A stretch of 64,000 nucleotides of DNA from Abiotrophia defectiva ATCC 49176 (lineage in GTDB: Bacteria; Bacillota; Bacilli; Lactobacillales; Aerococcaceae). The notes below the pieces were generated by a model, which saw only the letters and a list, made by a program, of their open reading frames with translations, was not told the DNA's origin and did no database searches. Shown here one piece after another: positions 33,301 to 41,956 of this stretch. The position numbers were made by a program, and so were the translations under genes. Within the stretch, counting starts at the first letter, position 1. Every line of letters begins with the position of its first letter. The stretch is from NCBI RefSeq assembly GCF_037041345.1, contig NZ_CP146287.1, positions 561,501 to 625,500 of the forward strand, given 5' to 3'.

Positions 33301-33965
33301 AAATAGTAAAAGTTATTAATTATGACATCTTGGAGAGTCTCTATTTTTCGAATCTAGATAAACCTATAGATGAATCTTGCTCCTTACTTGGCTTATTGAT
33401 TGAACATAATCTAAGCTTTGGACTTGAAGTACTTAAGGAACTATATAGAAACAAGACTCTTAACGGACAAATATTGGAGAGCATTCTTTACCGACTAAAA
33501 AATTATGAGTTCTTTGATGAATTAATTATGAGGTTTGCTCTTTATATTATAAGAGAGGGCGATTTAGTATTTTACTATAGTAATTCGTGTTTGAAAGAGC
33601 TATTAAAGAATAGGCAGGATTTAATACAGGAACTATTAAGTAGATCTTCGGATGAAGAAGAGTTTATAAAAGTAATTAATATAGGTACTGAAGTTTTAGA
33701 TCCAAATGATATGATAGGTGCATATAATCTCATGAAAGATAGGGGATACGGTCTATCAACGTACATGAAGATTCATTTTCATAAGTATTTTACTAGTGGG
33801 ATTGGAAGCCAAATTCCGGTGTTAGAAAAACAAATTAGCCGACTAGAGATAATCAGATACATATTTTCTGATGATATTAGATATATTAATCTTGTAAGTC
33901 GAATTGATGAATTAATAGGTGCTTTTCAAGATGAAATTTTACTCGAAAAGGAAAGAGAATTCTAA
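30369..33965 (+). CDS. Large STAND (nSTAND3-like) NTPase with nuclease-like N-terminus; candidate anti-phage protein (1198 aa)
   Basis: Three parts are visible. Residues 1 to about 160 resemble a PD-(D/E)xK restriction-type domain: GGEFQKLG (E18), then TKGIPDTYLVLPNG with D54, then a strand QIFVMYGTHSQ in which the expected acidic residue is M68. Residues about 190-420 are a P-loop NTPase: Walker A ADNAGVGKTR (K216), Walker B VVFMDDVN (D263-D264), sensor strand FIVTCRSYS (R291), and NNPRLLVLAA matching the STAND GxP region. Residues 430-1198 are helical and rich in Leu, Ile and Glu, like the repeat sensors of STAND proteins. This order (effector, NTPase, sensor) is that of Avs-type antiviral proteins. 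The gene is very AT-rich and stands alone between a kinase gene and an ABC transporter. Confidence 0.72.
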   Translation: MSLINTIENKIKELSGGEFQKLGDAFLAKKFPGYKLNALGSQEGTNKPTKGIPDTYLVLPNGKQIFVMYGTHSQVEKKISGDIKSVKEEIEKLGLGTEQIEKIICCHTSSNIGPEKKAKFEEEASPFELELIGINEIAYTLYSNIGYHYIARDILGVSESTDQVWDIESFIKIHDHSKTNAPISNDYLGGSVDNYVSIIESDVQVLLIADNAGVGKTRLGIEICKELEKKGYIVLCIKSNGQATYQDLKRFIDGGKDTVVFMDDVNLVLDYEAVISLLNIDEKIKFIVTCRSYSRESIESYLKKYQYMKISVKELGLDERKDLIRQFSDDNIHSKTIQDLIEAGQNNPRLLVLAAILSKKDKSKTYANHYEILRDYYEDILLSNEIDSEDLDILFIVYFLYRLKYKDRKENLVYSELAKLLQVNDLEVEGRIKGLHNKELIDVHNDCICKIADQTLGDYVVIKYLSTRKNDIIRLFEILYSIDRKRFVEILAQSQTYYEEEEFWNAVQKGAATYYSKIPNDDCEVREEFLLSFGSLVPNETIKFVHEAILQANDEILPVPISIEQISNKNNPVHDKLLILLSTLIETDHIKISLQLLFGYLSHKPSIIDQVFNLLVNCFNYFLKNGGYYYFMEEAMEILCKAINLDIKNIMSLNVVVYEDFLKLRRESAIFIENYFSHTTYTFPDNEVLIGYRETMLENLSNIYISGDLEHRKYIINMLLNYSVDSKQYLESHSKMIKSDLAKIRSAFFCEMQNLSVLEEKALYQLSELANQIGSKAFEGYEVSERQKVYGIISSRSLAYPYKPIHEEEIVRIANEYEEEWEPFFVNLKLITDVDEKLSGNNVEHVLYNLYKNLPFLEQCIFIQAMLKSNYRPFGFHPSDFLREVSPLNYSVLLSFIPDFHKSEWRLATLIMAKEITKEQYDSLIELLKDYSVPLYYSITSFLKFEEFCPGFLSKGILKSDSEYFWIPNYIREEEAKQIVKVINYDILESLYFSNLDKPIDESCSLLGLLIEHNLSFGLEVLKELYRNKTLNGQILESILYRLKNYEFFDELIMRFALYIIREGDLVFYYSNSCLKELLKNRQDLIQELLSRSSDEEEFIKVINIGTEVLDPNDMIGAYNLMKDRGYGLSTYMKIHFHKYFTSGIGSQIPVLEKQISRLEIIRYIFSDDIRYINLVSRIDELIGAFQDEILLEKEREF

Positions 33966-34027
33966 CTAGCGATAATAGAGTGTTGATAAATTGAAGCCTA
34001 TGCAAGTAGATATGAATATTATGAATA

Positions 34028-34062
34028 AAAAGAAGCTAGGACCTACATCCTAGCTTCTTTTA
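34028..34062. terminator. Bidirectional terminator
   Basis: AAAAGAAGCTAGGA CCTACA TCCTAGCTTCTTTT. It separates the STAND gene from the convergent ABC transporter genes. Confidence 0.88.
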
Positions 34063-34827
34063 TTATAAGTCACGTCTTTTGAAAATCTGGTAACCTAGGC
34101 AGCCGAAGATGGTACTTAGGACTAGCGAAAGGCCCACGGCCAGGGCTAGGTTGGGGTCTGATAGGAGGGCGAAGTTGGCTTGCACATCGACGTAGCGCAG
34201 CCAGGTGATTTTTGGCAGGAGCAGGGCTAGGTAGTTGGTAGAAGGGCCAACTAAGAAGAAAAAGACCAGACTGATGGGGATGGAGTGGGTCAAGTGGAGG
34301 AGGGTCAGGATGACGGCTACCCAGAATTGGATGAAGAGCCATTGGAGCAGAAGGACTTGGACTCCTTGTCCAAGCACCTCGGGACTTAGGCCCGACATAT
34401 CCAGGAAGAGGCTGGCGTATAGATAGCGGGTGCTGGTGTAGAGGAAGAGGTTGAAGCCGGTTAAGAGGAAAATCATCAGCCATTTATTGAAGTAGTAGCT
34501 GAAGCGGGAAATGCCGGCGGATAGAGAATTTTTATAGAGTTGGTGGTTGAGTTCAGGCCCCACCAAGTAGAGGGTCAAAAAGAGCATAAAGATCTGAATA
34601 CCAGCTCCGCTTTCAATGGCCTGGCTGACGGCGGTCAAGCCGTCCAATCTCAGCTGCTCCAAGCCCTCGGCACCGCTGACTCCTTGGAGGCCCGAGATAA
34701 ACTTGAGGACGGTAGGATGAGCTAGGAGGACAATGAGGAAGTTGAAGGCCAGGAGCAGGATTTCCATGGTCCAGAAACCCTTAGAACGAAGCAGACGACG
34801 GAAATCGGCTTTAAGAATGGCTAACAT
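34063..34827 (-). CDS. ABC-2 type transporter permease (254 aa)
   Basis: Six membrane helices in the pattern of bacitracin/lantibiotic-immunity permeases. It begins MLAILKADFRRLLRSKGFW, followed by a first helix and a loop, and ends in a C-terminal helix plus basic tail FKRRDL. ATG 34827 is 9 nt after GAGGAGG; an ATG at 34836 sits against that site. The gene overlaps the ATPase gene by 17 bp, so the two are coupled. The export substrate, or the peptide resisted, is unknown. Confidence 0.82.
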   Translation of the reverse strand: MLAILKADFRRLLRSKGFWTMEILLLAFNFLIVLLAHPTVLKFISGLQGVSGAEGLEQLRLDGLTAVSQAIESGAGIQIFMLFLTLYLVGPELNHQLYKNSLSAGISRFSYYFNKWLMIFLLTGFNLFLYTSTRYLYASLFLDMSGLSPEVLGQGVQVLLLQWLFIQFWVAVILTLLHLTHSIPISLVFFFLVGPSTNYLALLLPKITWLRYVDVQANFALLSDPNLALAVGLSLVLSTIFGCLGYQIFKRRDL

Positions 34828-35749
34828 GGTGAGCATCCTCCTCGTGAATCAATTGGGTGAAGTAGTTTTCTAGGTTCTGTTTAGCATAATAAATCTCATC
34901 TAGGGCCACTTGGCCTTGGACCAGGGCGGTATTAACGGCCGACAACTGGTTGGCAGGCGCAAAGACATGGATTTCACCCGTTTCGGCCACCACCTTGAAG
35001 GGATAGCTGAAGTGGCTTTCTAGCAGGCGGCTGGCAGCTTCCACCGCATGGGTCTTGAGGACAATATAGTCTTCGGACAGGCTATCGAATTCGGTCTTGG
35101 AGATTTCCTTAATTAGCCGTCCGTCTTTGATAAAGCCAAAGCGGTTGGCCAGTTGCTGGAGCTCGCTTAGGATGTGGCTGGAAATAATCATGGTCATGCC
35201 TAACTCGCGGTTGAGGCGGAGGAGGAGGGCACGCAAGTCGCTAATGCCGATGGGGTCTAGGCCATTGACCGGCTCATCCAAAATGAGCAGGTCGGGCTTG
35301 GCCAAGATAGCCAGACCGATGGCCAGGCGTTGCTTCATGCCCAGAGAGAAGTCCTTGAAGGGCTTGCGGCCGGCATTCTGGAGGTCAATCAATTCTAGGG
35401 TCTCCTGAATGACTTGCTCGGCTTGGGGCAGGCAGAGGAGGGTGGCTTGGTAGCGCAAGTTCTCGTAGGCCGACAGATTAGGAAAGGCGGCTGGTGACTC
35501 GATGACGGCACCCACCCGAGTCAGGGCCTGGCTCCACTCCCGGTCGCTGCTAGAGTCGAAGAGGGAGACGGTGCCTGAAGTAGGGTGAATGAGTCTGGTG
35601 ATAAGCTTGAGTAGGGTCGTCTTACCGGCCCCGTTTTGGCCGATTAAGCCGTAGATGTCGCCTTCTTCTAGGCTGAGGCTGACCTGGGTCAGGGCCGGGC
35701 CAGAGGCATAGTTTTTAGTTAGGGACTGGGTGGTCAGGATGGGGGTCAT
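34811..35749 (-). CDS. ABC transporter ATP-binding protein, BcrA type (312 aa)
   Basis: The nucleotide-binding domain contains Walker A GQNGAGKTT, Q-loop IESPAAFPNLSAYENL, signature FSLGMKQRLAIGLAI (LSGGQ replaced by FSLGM, as in BcrA/NatA-like ATPases), Walker B LLILDEPVNGLD and H-loop ISSHILSEL. A C-terminal extension of about 90 residues follows. The frame is open 81 codons upstream, but ATG 35749 has AAAGGA at about 9 nt and starts the conserved domain (TPILTTQSLTKNYASGPAL). It probably forms a peptide-resistance exporter with the next gene. Confidence 0.9.
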   Translation of the reverse strand: MTPILTTQSLTKNYASGPALTQVSLSLEEGDIYGLIGQNGAGKTTLLKLITRLIHPTSGTVSLFDSSSDREWSQALTRVGAVIESPAAFPNLSAYENLRYQATLLCLPQAEQVIQETLELIDLQNAGRKPFKDFSLGMKQRLAIGLAILAKPDLLILDEPVNGLDPIGISDLRALLLRLNRELGMTMIISSHILSELQQLANRFGFIKDGRLIKEISKTEFDSLSEDYIVLKTHAVEAASRLLESHFSYPFKVVAETGEIHVFAPANQLSAVNTALVQGQVALDEIYYAKQNLENYFTQLIHEEDAHHVSHS

Positions 35750-35875
35750 GTTGAACACGTCCTTTCTGCTAATGTGGAGCTTGGCTCCTTGATAATTCTT
35801 AGTATAGGACCTAAAAATCAAATATCTCTCAAGCAATTCTAAAGTATTTCTAAAGTTTTGTCGAGAGGCTACAAC

Positions 35876-35923
35876 TTGCCATGGGGGCAGGCCTATGCTA
35901 GAATAGTTAGCATGATAACTATT
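35876..35923 (+). promoter_or_regulatory. MarR-gene promoter and overlapping operator
   Basis: TTGCCA (35876-35881), 17-nt spacer, TAGAAT (35899-35904). A perfect inverted repeat AATAGTTA/TAACTATT with a 6-nt spacer (35902-35923) overlaps the -10 and start point. Position and symmetry fit an autorepressing MarR-family protein, whose gene follows directly. Confidence 0.75.
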
Positions 35924-35938
35924 GACGGAGGGATGCCA

Positions 35939-36394
35939 ATGGAAGGTTGTATCCATGACACGGTGGTCTTCAGCCATCGTCTTAAAAATCAAGCCCAGAA
36001 CCTAGCCAAGGAAGCCGGGATGGACTGGTTAGCTGGACCCCAAGGGCGGGTAGTGACCTATCTCTTCCACCACCAAGAGCGACCGGTTACCATGATGGAA
36101 GTAGCAGAGAAAATGAAAATCTCCAAGCCGGTGGCTAGCCAACTCTTCAAGCGTATGGAGAAGAATCAGCTGATTGACATTAAGCCTGATTCCCGCGACA
36201 AGCGGCGCAAGTATGTGACCCTGACCGAGCAAGGCCTGGTCAAGCAAGCCCAGGTCGATCATTTCTTAAAAACCATCCACGACCAATTGCTGGAAGGACT
36301 CAGTGAGCAAGATCTAGCGGTCTTCCATCGAGTAATTCGCCAATTGACACAAAATCTGGAACATATTGAATACAAAGGAGTAGACCATGTTTAA
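35939..36394 (+). CDS. MarR family transcriptional regulator (151 aa)
   Basis: A winged helix-turn-helix with dimerising ends. The recognition region is TMMEVAEKMKISKPVASQLF and the wing is IKPDSRDKRRKYVTLTEQG, the standard MarR DxRxxxxxLT pattern. ATG 35939 has GGAGGG 6 nt upstream. The gene overlaps the first exporter gene by 8 bp. MarR proteins release DNA on binding drugs or oxidants; the operator upstream suggests that it controls itself and the exporter. Confidence 0.9.
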   Translation: MEGCIHDTVVFSHRLKNQAQNLAKEAGMDWLAGPQGRVVTYLFHHQERPVTMMEVAEKMKISKPVASQLFKRMEKNQLIDIKPDSRDKRRKYVTLTEQGLVKQAQVDHFLKTIHDQLLEGLSEQDLAVFHRVIRQLTQNLEHIEYKGVDHV

Positions 36395-38156
36395 ATTAAT
36401 TAAGCGACTCAGCGCCCGTGAATGGGGGATGGTGGGTCTTACCGTGGCCTTCATCTTCCTAGCCGTCTACTTGGACTTAGAAGTTCCAAGTTATATGAAG
36501 GAAGTGGCCACACTCTTACAAACACCAGGCGTGGGCCTAGATCAGTTAATGGGTCCAGGAGCCCTCATGTTGGGCCTATCCCTAGCTAGTTTCGCCAGCC
36601 TAGTCATGGTGGGCTTCCTAGCCGCCCGTCTAGCCGCTAGCTATACCACCCGTTTGCGGTCGGACATCTATAGCCAAGTCCTCAGCTATTCAGATGCTGA
36701 AATCAAGCGTTTCAGTATTCCCTCTCTCTTGACCCGGACCACTAATGACATCAGCCAGATTCAGTTGCTGATTACCATGGGCCTCCAGGTCATCGTTCGC
36801 GGTCCCATTATGGCTATTTGGGCCATGACCAAGATTGTGGGCAAGTCCGAGGCCTGGCTTTGGGCAGTGGGGGTAGCGATCTTAATCATCATTTTAATGA
36901 CTGTAGTCCTCATGACCTTGGCCTTTCCTAAGCAAGCGGTCATTCAGAAATTAACTGATAAGCTCAATGCCGTTACCCGCGAGAGTCTGATGGGGATTCG
37001 GGTCATTCGGGCCTACAATGCGGAGGACTACCAAGATGCTAAGTTCGAAGCCACTAACAATGAAGTGACCCGACTCAACCTCTTCGTTAACAACCTCATG
37101 GCTATCTTCAACCCTATTATGTCGGGGATTTCCTCAGGTTTGACCCTGGCCATCTATTGGATCGGGGCCTATCTCATTGCCTCCGCTAACTTATTTGATA
37201 AAGTTGGTCTCTTCAGTGAAATGATTGTCTTCATGTCCTACGCTATGCAGATTGTCATCGGCTTCCTCTTGATGGGGATTATCTTCTTCATCCTGCCCCG
37301 TAGCTTGGTGGCAGCGGGCCGAATCAATCAAGTCCTAGAACTAGAGCCAAGCATTCATTCACCAGACCAAGGCCAGTCTCCAGACCCAAGTCTCAAGGGC
37401 CAAGTCACCTTCCAAAATGTGACCTTCCGCTATGCCCAAGAAGCCGAGCCGGTCATCCAAGACGTGTCCTTCCAGGCTCAAGCTGGTCAAACCGTGGCCT
37501 TTATCGGCTCAACCGGTTCAGGTAAATCCACCCTGGTTAACTTGATTCCACGCTTCTACGATGTGTCAGAAGGCCAGATTCTGGTCGACGGCGTCAACGT
37601 GGCCGACTACGACTTGACTGAACTGCGCAAGCGGGTAGGTTACATTCCTCAAAAGGCCGTCCTCTTCTCAGGCGACATCCAGTCCAACCTGGATATGGGG
37701 GAAAGCTTAGAAAGCCCACTGACGGAAGCCAAGATGTGGCAGGCCCTTGAATTGGCTCAAGCTAAGGACTTTGTAGAGGCCAAGGAAGGCGGCCTAGCCG
37801 AGCATGTGGCTCAGGGCGGGACCAACTTCTCGGGTGGTCAACGCCAACGTCTGGCCATTGCCCGGGCTCTGGCACGTAAGCCAGAAATCTTAATCTTTGA
37901 CGATTCCTTCTCAGCCTTGGACTATAAGACCGACCGTATCTTGCGTGAGGCCTTGACCAAGGAGACGGCCCACATGACTAAGTTGATTGTGGCTCAACGG
38001 ATTTCCACCATTATGGAGGCTGACTTGATTCTGGTCCTAGACCAAGGTCGAGTGGTCGGCCAGGGGACCCACAAGGAATTGCTCAAGGACAACGCAGTCT
38101 ATCGCGAAATTGCTTACTCTCAATTATCCAAGGAGGAATTAGAAGATGGCCAATAA
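36387..38156 (+). CDS. Heterodimeric ABC exporter, EfrA/LmrC-like subunit (589 aa)
   Basis: Six membrane helices (residues about 15-310) and a nucleotide-binding domain. Walker A is GSTGSGKST (K380), the signature is the canonical FSGGQRQRLAIARAL, but Walker B ends ILIFDDSFSALD with D506 in place of the catalytic glutamate. That loss is typical of the degenerate-site half of heterodimeric multidrug exporters such as LmrC, EfrA and BmrC. It overlaps MarR upstream and the partner gene downstream by 11 bp. Confidence 0.9.
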   Translation: MFKLIKRLSAREWGMVGLTVAFIFLAVYLDLEVPSYMKEVATLLQTPGVGLDQLMGPGALMLGLSLASFASLVMVGFLAARLAASYTTRLRSDIYSQVLSYSDAEIKRFSIPSLLTRTTNDISQIQLLITMGLQVIVRGPIMAIWAMTKIVGKSEAWLWAVGVAILIIILMTVVLMTLAFPKQAVIQKLTDKLNAVTRESLMGIRVIRAYNAEDYQDAKFEATNNEVTRLNLFVNNLMAIFNPIMSGISSGLTLAIYWIGAYLIASANLFDKVGLFSEMIVFMSYAMQIVIGFLLMGIIFFILPRSLVAAGRINQVLELEPSIHSPDQGQSPDPSLKGQVTFQNVTFRYAQEAEPVIQDVSFQAQAGQTVAFIGSTGSGKSTLVNLIPRFYDVSEGQILVDGVNVADYDLTELRKRVGYIPQKAVLFSGDIQSNLDMGESLESPLTEAKMWQALELAQAKDFVEAKEGGLAEHVAQGGTNFSGGQRQRLAIARALARKPEILIFDDSFSALDYKTDRILREALTKETAHMTKLIVAQRISTIMEADLILVLDQGRVVGQGTHKELLKDNAVYREIAYSQLSKEELEDGQ

Positions 38157-39939
38157 GACATCCAAACCATCCCTCTTTAAGGGAATCAAACCTTATATTC
38201 AAGGCTTTCAACTGCCCTTGGTCTTGGCTCTGATTGGGGCGACCATTTTCAGTATGATTACGGTCTATGGGCCACGTAAGTTGGAAGAAATGACCAACCT
38301 GATTGGCCAAGGCATGTCAGGCAATATGGACCTCAAGGCCATTTCAGCTGTGGGCTTCTTGCTAGCCGGGCTCTATGCCTTTGGGGCGGTGATTAACTAC
38401 CTACAAGGCTTCATTATCACCACCATGATTCAGCGTCTGTCCCAGCGGCTGCGCCGGGCTATCGCGACTAAGATTAACCGTCTACCCTTGGCCTACTTCG
38501 ATAGTCACTCCCAAGGGGATACCCTGTCACGGGTGACCAACGATGTGGATACTGTCGGCCAATCCCTTAACCAGAGTCTGGCCAATGTGATTTCTTCGGT
38601 CATCATGATTATCGCGGTTCTGATTATGATGTTCACCGCCAATGTCATCCTATCGCTAGTGACGGTGGTTTCCGTCTTCGTGGGCTTTATCCTGATTATG
38701 TTTATCGGCATGCGGGCCCAAGCCTTCTTCAAGGCCCAACAAGTCAACTTGGCGGCCGTCAATGGCTTCGTAGAGGAAACTTATTCAGGTCACAATGTGG
38801 TCACTAGCTACAATGCTGTGCCTGAGTCTCTGGCCCAGTTCGCCAAGCTCAATGGCCAACTCCATGACAGCATCTGGAAGTCTCAATTTATCTCGGGCAT
38901 TATGATGCCGCTTATGATTTTCATTGGGAACTTCGCCTACGTCCTGGTTATTATCGTTGGGGCTATCTTGGCCTTGCAGGAGGGCAGTGGCGTGACCATG
39001 GGGACCATCGTGGCCTTTATGGTCTATGTGCGGATCTTCGGTCAACCCATTTCCCAACTGGCCCAAGGCATGACCTCCTTGCAACAAGCGGGGGCGGCCA
39101 TGAGTCGGGTCTCCGAATTCCTTAATGAAGAAGAAATGGCGGATGACCACCAACTGCCACAGGCCTTGACCGACATTAAGGGGCAGGTCACCTTCGACCA
39201 GGTCACCTTTGGTTATTGGCCTGATCAAACCATCATTAATGACTTTACGGCCCAAGCCCGCCCTGGTAAGAAGATTGCCATTGTAGGGCCGACTGGGGCA
39301 GGTAAGACCACCATTGTTAACCTGCTTATGAAGTTCTATGAAATCAACCAGGGGACCATCGCCATTGATGGCGTGGACCTGGCCCAAATGAAACGGTCGG
39401 AAGTCCATGATGCCTTCGCCATGGTCCTACAGGACACCTGGCTCTTTGAAGGGACCATCAAGGAAAACTTGATCTTCAACCAGACTGGCATTAGTGACGA
39501 CCAGGTGGTCGAGGCGGCCAAGGCGGCCGGCGTCCACCACTATATTATGACCCTGCCTAAGGCTTACGATACGGTCCTGGATGACACGGTCACCTTGTCG
39601 GTCGGGCAAAAGCAGCTCATGACCATTGCCCGCGCCTTGCTTAAGGATGCACCACTGCTGATCTTGGACGAGGCCACTTCTTCGGTGGATACCCGGACCG
39701 AAGAGCTGATTCAACAGGCCATGGATACCCTTATGGAAGGGCGGACTTCCTTCGTCATCGCCCACCGTCTGTCGACTATTAAAAATGCCGACTATATCCT
39801 GGTCATGCAGGAAGGTCGCATTATCGAACAAGGTAACCACCAGGAGCTCATGGCTCAAGGCGGCTTCTATGCTGACCTCTATAACAGCCAGTTCGATAAG
39901 AATTCTAGTGGCATGGACTTTGAAGAGCTCTTGGCTTAA
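38146..39939 (+). CDS. Heterodimeric ABC exporter, EfrB/LmrD-like subunit (597 aa)
   Basis: Six membrane helices and a nucleotide-binding domain with Walker A GPTGAGKTT (K387), Walker B LLILDEATSSVD with catalytic E509, and a non-canonical signature LSVGQKQLMTIARAL. The altered signature pairs with the degenerate Walker B of the partner, so one composite ATP site is inactive and one active, the hallmark of this exporter class. It overlaps its partner gene by 11 bp. Drug or lipid efflux is the usual role; the substrate is not known. Confidence 0.9.
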   Translation: MANKTSKPSLFKGIKPYIQGFQLPLVLALIGATIFSMITVYGPRKLEEMTNLIGQGMSGNMDLKAISAVGFLLAGLYAFGAVINYLQGFIITTMIQRLSQRLRRAIATKINRLPLAYFDSHSQGDTLSRVTNDVDTVGQSLNQSLANVISSVIMIIAVLIMMFTANVILSLVTVVSVFVGFILIMFIGMRAQAFFKAQQVNLAAVNGFVEETYSGHNVVTSYNAVPESLAQFAKLNGQLHDSIWKSQFISGIMMPLMIFIGNFAYVLVIIVGAILALQEGSGVTMGTIVAFMVYVRIFGQPISQLAQGMTSLQQAGAAMSRVSEFLNEEEMADDHQLPQALTDIKGQVTFDQVTFGYWPDQTIINDFTAQARPGKKIAIVGPTGAGKTTIVNLLMKFYEINQGTIAIDGVDLAQMKRSEVHDAFAMVLQDTWLFEGTIKENLIFNQTGISDDQVVEAAKAAGVHHYIMTLPKAYDTVLDDTVTLSVGQKQLMTIARALLKDAPLLILDEATSSVDTRTEELIQQAMDTLMEGRTSFVIAHRLSTIKNADYILVMQEGRIIEQGNHQELMAQGGFYADLYNSQFDKNSSGMDFEELLA

Positions 39940-40028
39940 AGGCCACTAAAAATAGCTACAGGTCTTCTGTTCGATTCTTCCAAAAAGGCTACGAAGCAAA
40001 TAGCTGAAGTAAAGGACTTGGTTCTCTA

Positions 40029-40670
40029 TTGTGCGGGACCTGGTCACTTGTTGGTATAGAGAATGACTTGCCCCTAGTAAATGCTAAGACCTATCAAGCA
40101 AACTACACCAATGAGTGGGGTGTTTATCATACCTACCGCCTTTTAAAAAATATCACAGGTATGTGGTGCTTGCAGGAGATTGCGCGTCTAACAGATTACC
40201 AATTTTCCTATCAGGAAATGGCAGAGCAAGCAGCAAGCCTACATGCCTTTTTACAAGAAATCGACCTGAACCATGATCGTTTTAACAACCCTAAAAACAT
40301 GATTGAGGAGATTCAAGCCGCCTGCCGTGAAAGTGGGCAGCCTATACCGAAGACTGTGGGAGAATTAGTCATGTGTGTCTATTCTAACCTAGCTCATATT
40401 TATGCTAGGGAGTTGAAGAAATTGGAAGACTTAAGTGGCAAGACGATTGATTACCTTCATGTAGTGGGTGGAGGTTCTAACGTGAGCTTGCTCAATCAGT
40501 TAACTGCCAATCTCATTGGGAAAGAAGTCATTGCAGGGCCGGGAGAGGCTACTGCGATTGGAAATATTCTGGTACAAATGATTAGTGTTGGAGAATTTGA
40601 GAATCTCTCGCAAGCTCGTCACTGGCTAGCGTCATCTAGTAGTTTTGAATGTTACAGACCGCAAATTTAA
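40029..40670 (+). pseudogene. rhaB: Rhamnulokinase, N-terminally truncated (C-terminal ~213 residues)
   Basis: It starts abruptly at CGTWSLVGIE, which in full rhamnulokinases is the GTWSL motif of the C-terminal FGGY domain, and continues with TNEWGVYHTYRLLKNITGMW and LHVVGGGSNVSLLNQLTANL, ending normally. Roughly the first 270 residues, including the whole N-terminal domain and ATP-binding core, are missing. The sequence upstream (39940-40028) is unrelated to it. The TTG at 40031 has no ribosome binding site. Without the N-domain the kinase cannot work, so rhamnulose phosphorylation must come from elsewhere or is lost. Confidence 0.85.
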
Positions 40671-40680
40671 GGAGAAAAAC

Positions 40681-41943
40681 ATGAACGAATTACAAATTAA
40701 ACAAGCCTATCAAGTTGCTAAAGAACGCTATGCAGCAATCGGTATTAATACCGATAACGCCCTCGAAAGGCTTCAAAATATTAAGATTTCTGTACACTGT
40801 TGGCAAGGCGATGACGTACGAGGCTTCCTTACACCGGATGGTGAACTGACGGGGGGCATCATGTCAACGGGGAATTACCCAGGTGCTGCTAAAACACCAG
40901 ATCAGCTGCGCCAAGACTTGGAAAAGGCCTATAGCTTGATTCCTGGGCGACACAAGCTAAATCTGCATGCCATTTATCTGGATACAGATGAGAAAGTGGA
41001 TTTGAATCAAATTGAACCAAAGCACTTTGAAAAATGGGTAGCGTGGGCTAAGGAGCAGGGTGTGGGGCTTGATTTTAATCCTACCTTCTTCTCGCATCCT
41101 ATGATGAAGGATGGGCTGACTTTGTCACACCCCGACAAAGAAGTGCGTGACTATTGGATTGAACATGGGAAGCGAAGTCGAAAGATTGCTGCATACATGG
41201 GGAGAGAATTGAATCAAGTCTGTTACAACAATTTTTGGGTGCCAGATGGATATAAGGACAATCCGATTGATCGCCTAACTCCTCGTAAACGCTTGATGGA
41301 GTCTCTTGACGAAATCTTCTCTGAACAACTGGATGAAGCTTGTACTCAAGATACGGTCGAAAGTAAGTTGTTTGGTATCGGTGCGGAAGCTTATACAGTC
41401 GGCTCCCATGAATTCTATATGGGCTATGGCCTAACGCGAGACAAAATGATTCTTCTAGACGCAGGACATTTTCATCCAACTGAAGTAATCTCAAATAAAT
41501 TATCTTCACTTGCCTTGTTTGGGAAAGGTCTTATGCTACATGTATCTCGTCCAGTGCGTTGGGATTCAGATCACGTGGTGATTATGGACGACGAGTTGCA
41601 AGATATTGCTAAAGAACTAGTACGTAATGACTTGTTGGATAAGACAGTAATTGGCTTAGACTTCTTTGATGCTACAATTAATCGGATTGCTGCCTGGGTA
41701 ATTGGTAGCCGTAATACTCAAAAAGCTCTCTTAAAAGCCTTGCTTGAGCCAACAGCTGACTTGAAGGCTATGGAGAATCATTTTGACTTTACCGGTCGTT
41801 TGGCTTATACGGAGGAGCTGAAAGACTTCCCTTATGCAGATGTTTGGAATTATTTCTGCTTGCAAAACAAGGTCCCAGTAGGTCTGGATTGGTTAGACGA
41901 TGTCCGTCAATACGAAAAAGAAGTATTAAGTAAACGAAACTAG
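40681..41943 (+). CDS. rhaA: L-rhamnose isomerase (420 aa)
   Basis: Converts L-rhamnose to L-rhamnulose. Family landmarks are the start region [40 protein letters not shown] (metal-binding region), [21 protein letters not shown] and [14 protein letters not shown]. Length is normal. ATG 40681 follows AAGGAG. It begins 10 bp after the truncated kinase gene and is followed by the aldolase gene. The composition is slightly richer in A/T than the core genes around it. Confidence 0.93.
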   Translation: MNELQIKQAYQVAKERYAAIGINTDNALERLQNIKISVHCWQGDDVRGFLTPDGELTGGIMSTGNYPGAAKTPDQLRQDLEKAYSLIPGRHKLNLHAIYLDTDEKVDLNQIEPKHFEKWVAWAKEQGVGLDFNPTFFSHPMMKDGLTLSHPDKEVRDYWIEHGKRSRKIAAYMGRELNQVCYNNFWVPDGYKDNPIDRLTPRKRLMESLDEIFSEQLDEACTQDTVESKLFGIGAEAYTVGSHEFYMGYGLTRDKMILLDAGHFHPTEVISNKLSSLALFGKGLMLHVSRPVRWDSDHVVIMDDELQDIAKELVRNDLLDKTVIGLDFFDATINRIAAWVIGSRNTQKALLKALLEPTADLKAMENHFDFTGRLAYTEELKDFPYADVWNYFCLQNKVPVGLDWLDDVRQYEKEVLSKRN

Positions 41944-41956
41944 AAAAGAGGCAACT

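Noticed and set aside
30369-33965. Two or more separate genes within the long AT-rich frame
   Set aside because: One uninterrupted 1198-codon frame runs through N-domain, NTPase and helical region, with no internal ribosome binding site and start at domain borders.
38785-39408. 207-codon open frame antisense to the second exporter gene
   Set aside because: It lies wholly inside an unmistakable ABC exporter gene, has no ribosome binding site, and its composition mirrors the antisense of GC-rich codons.
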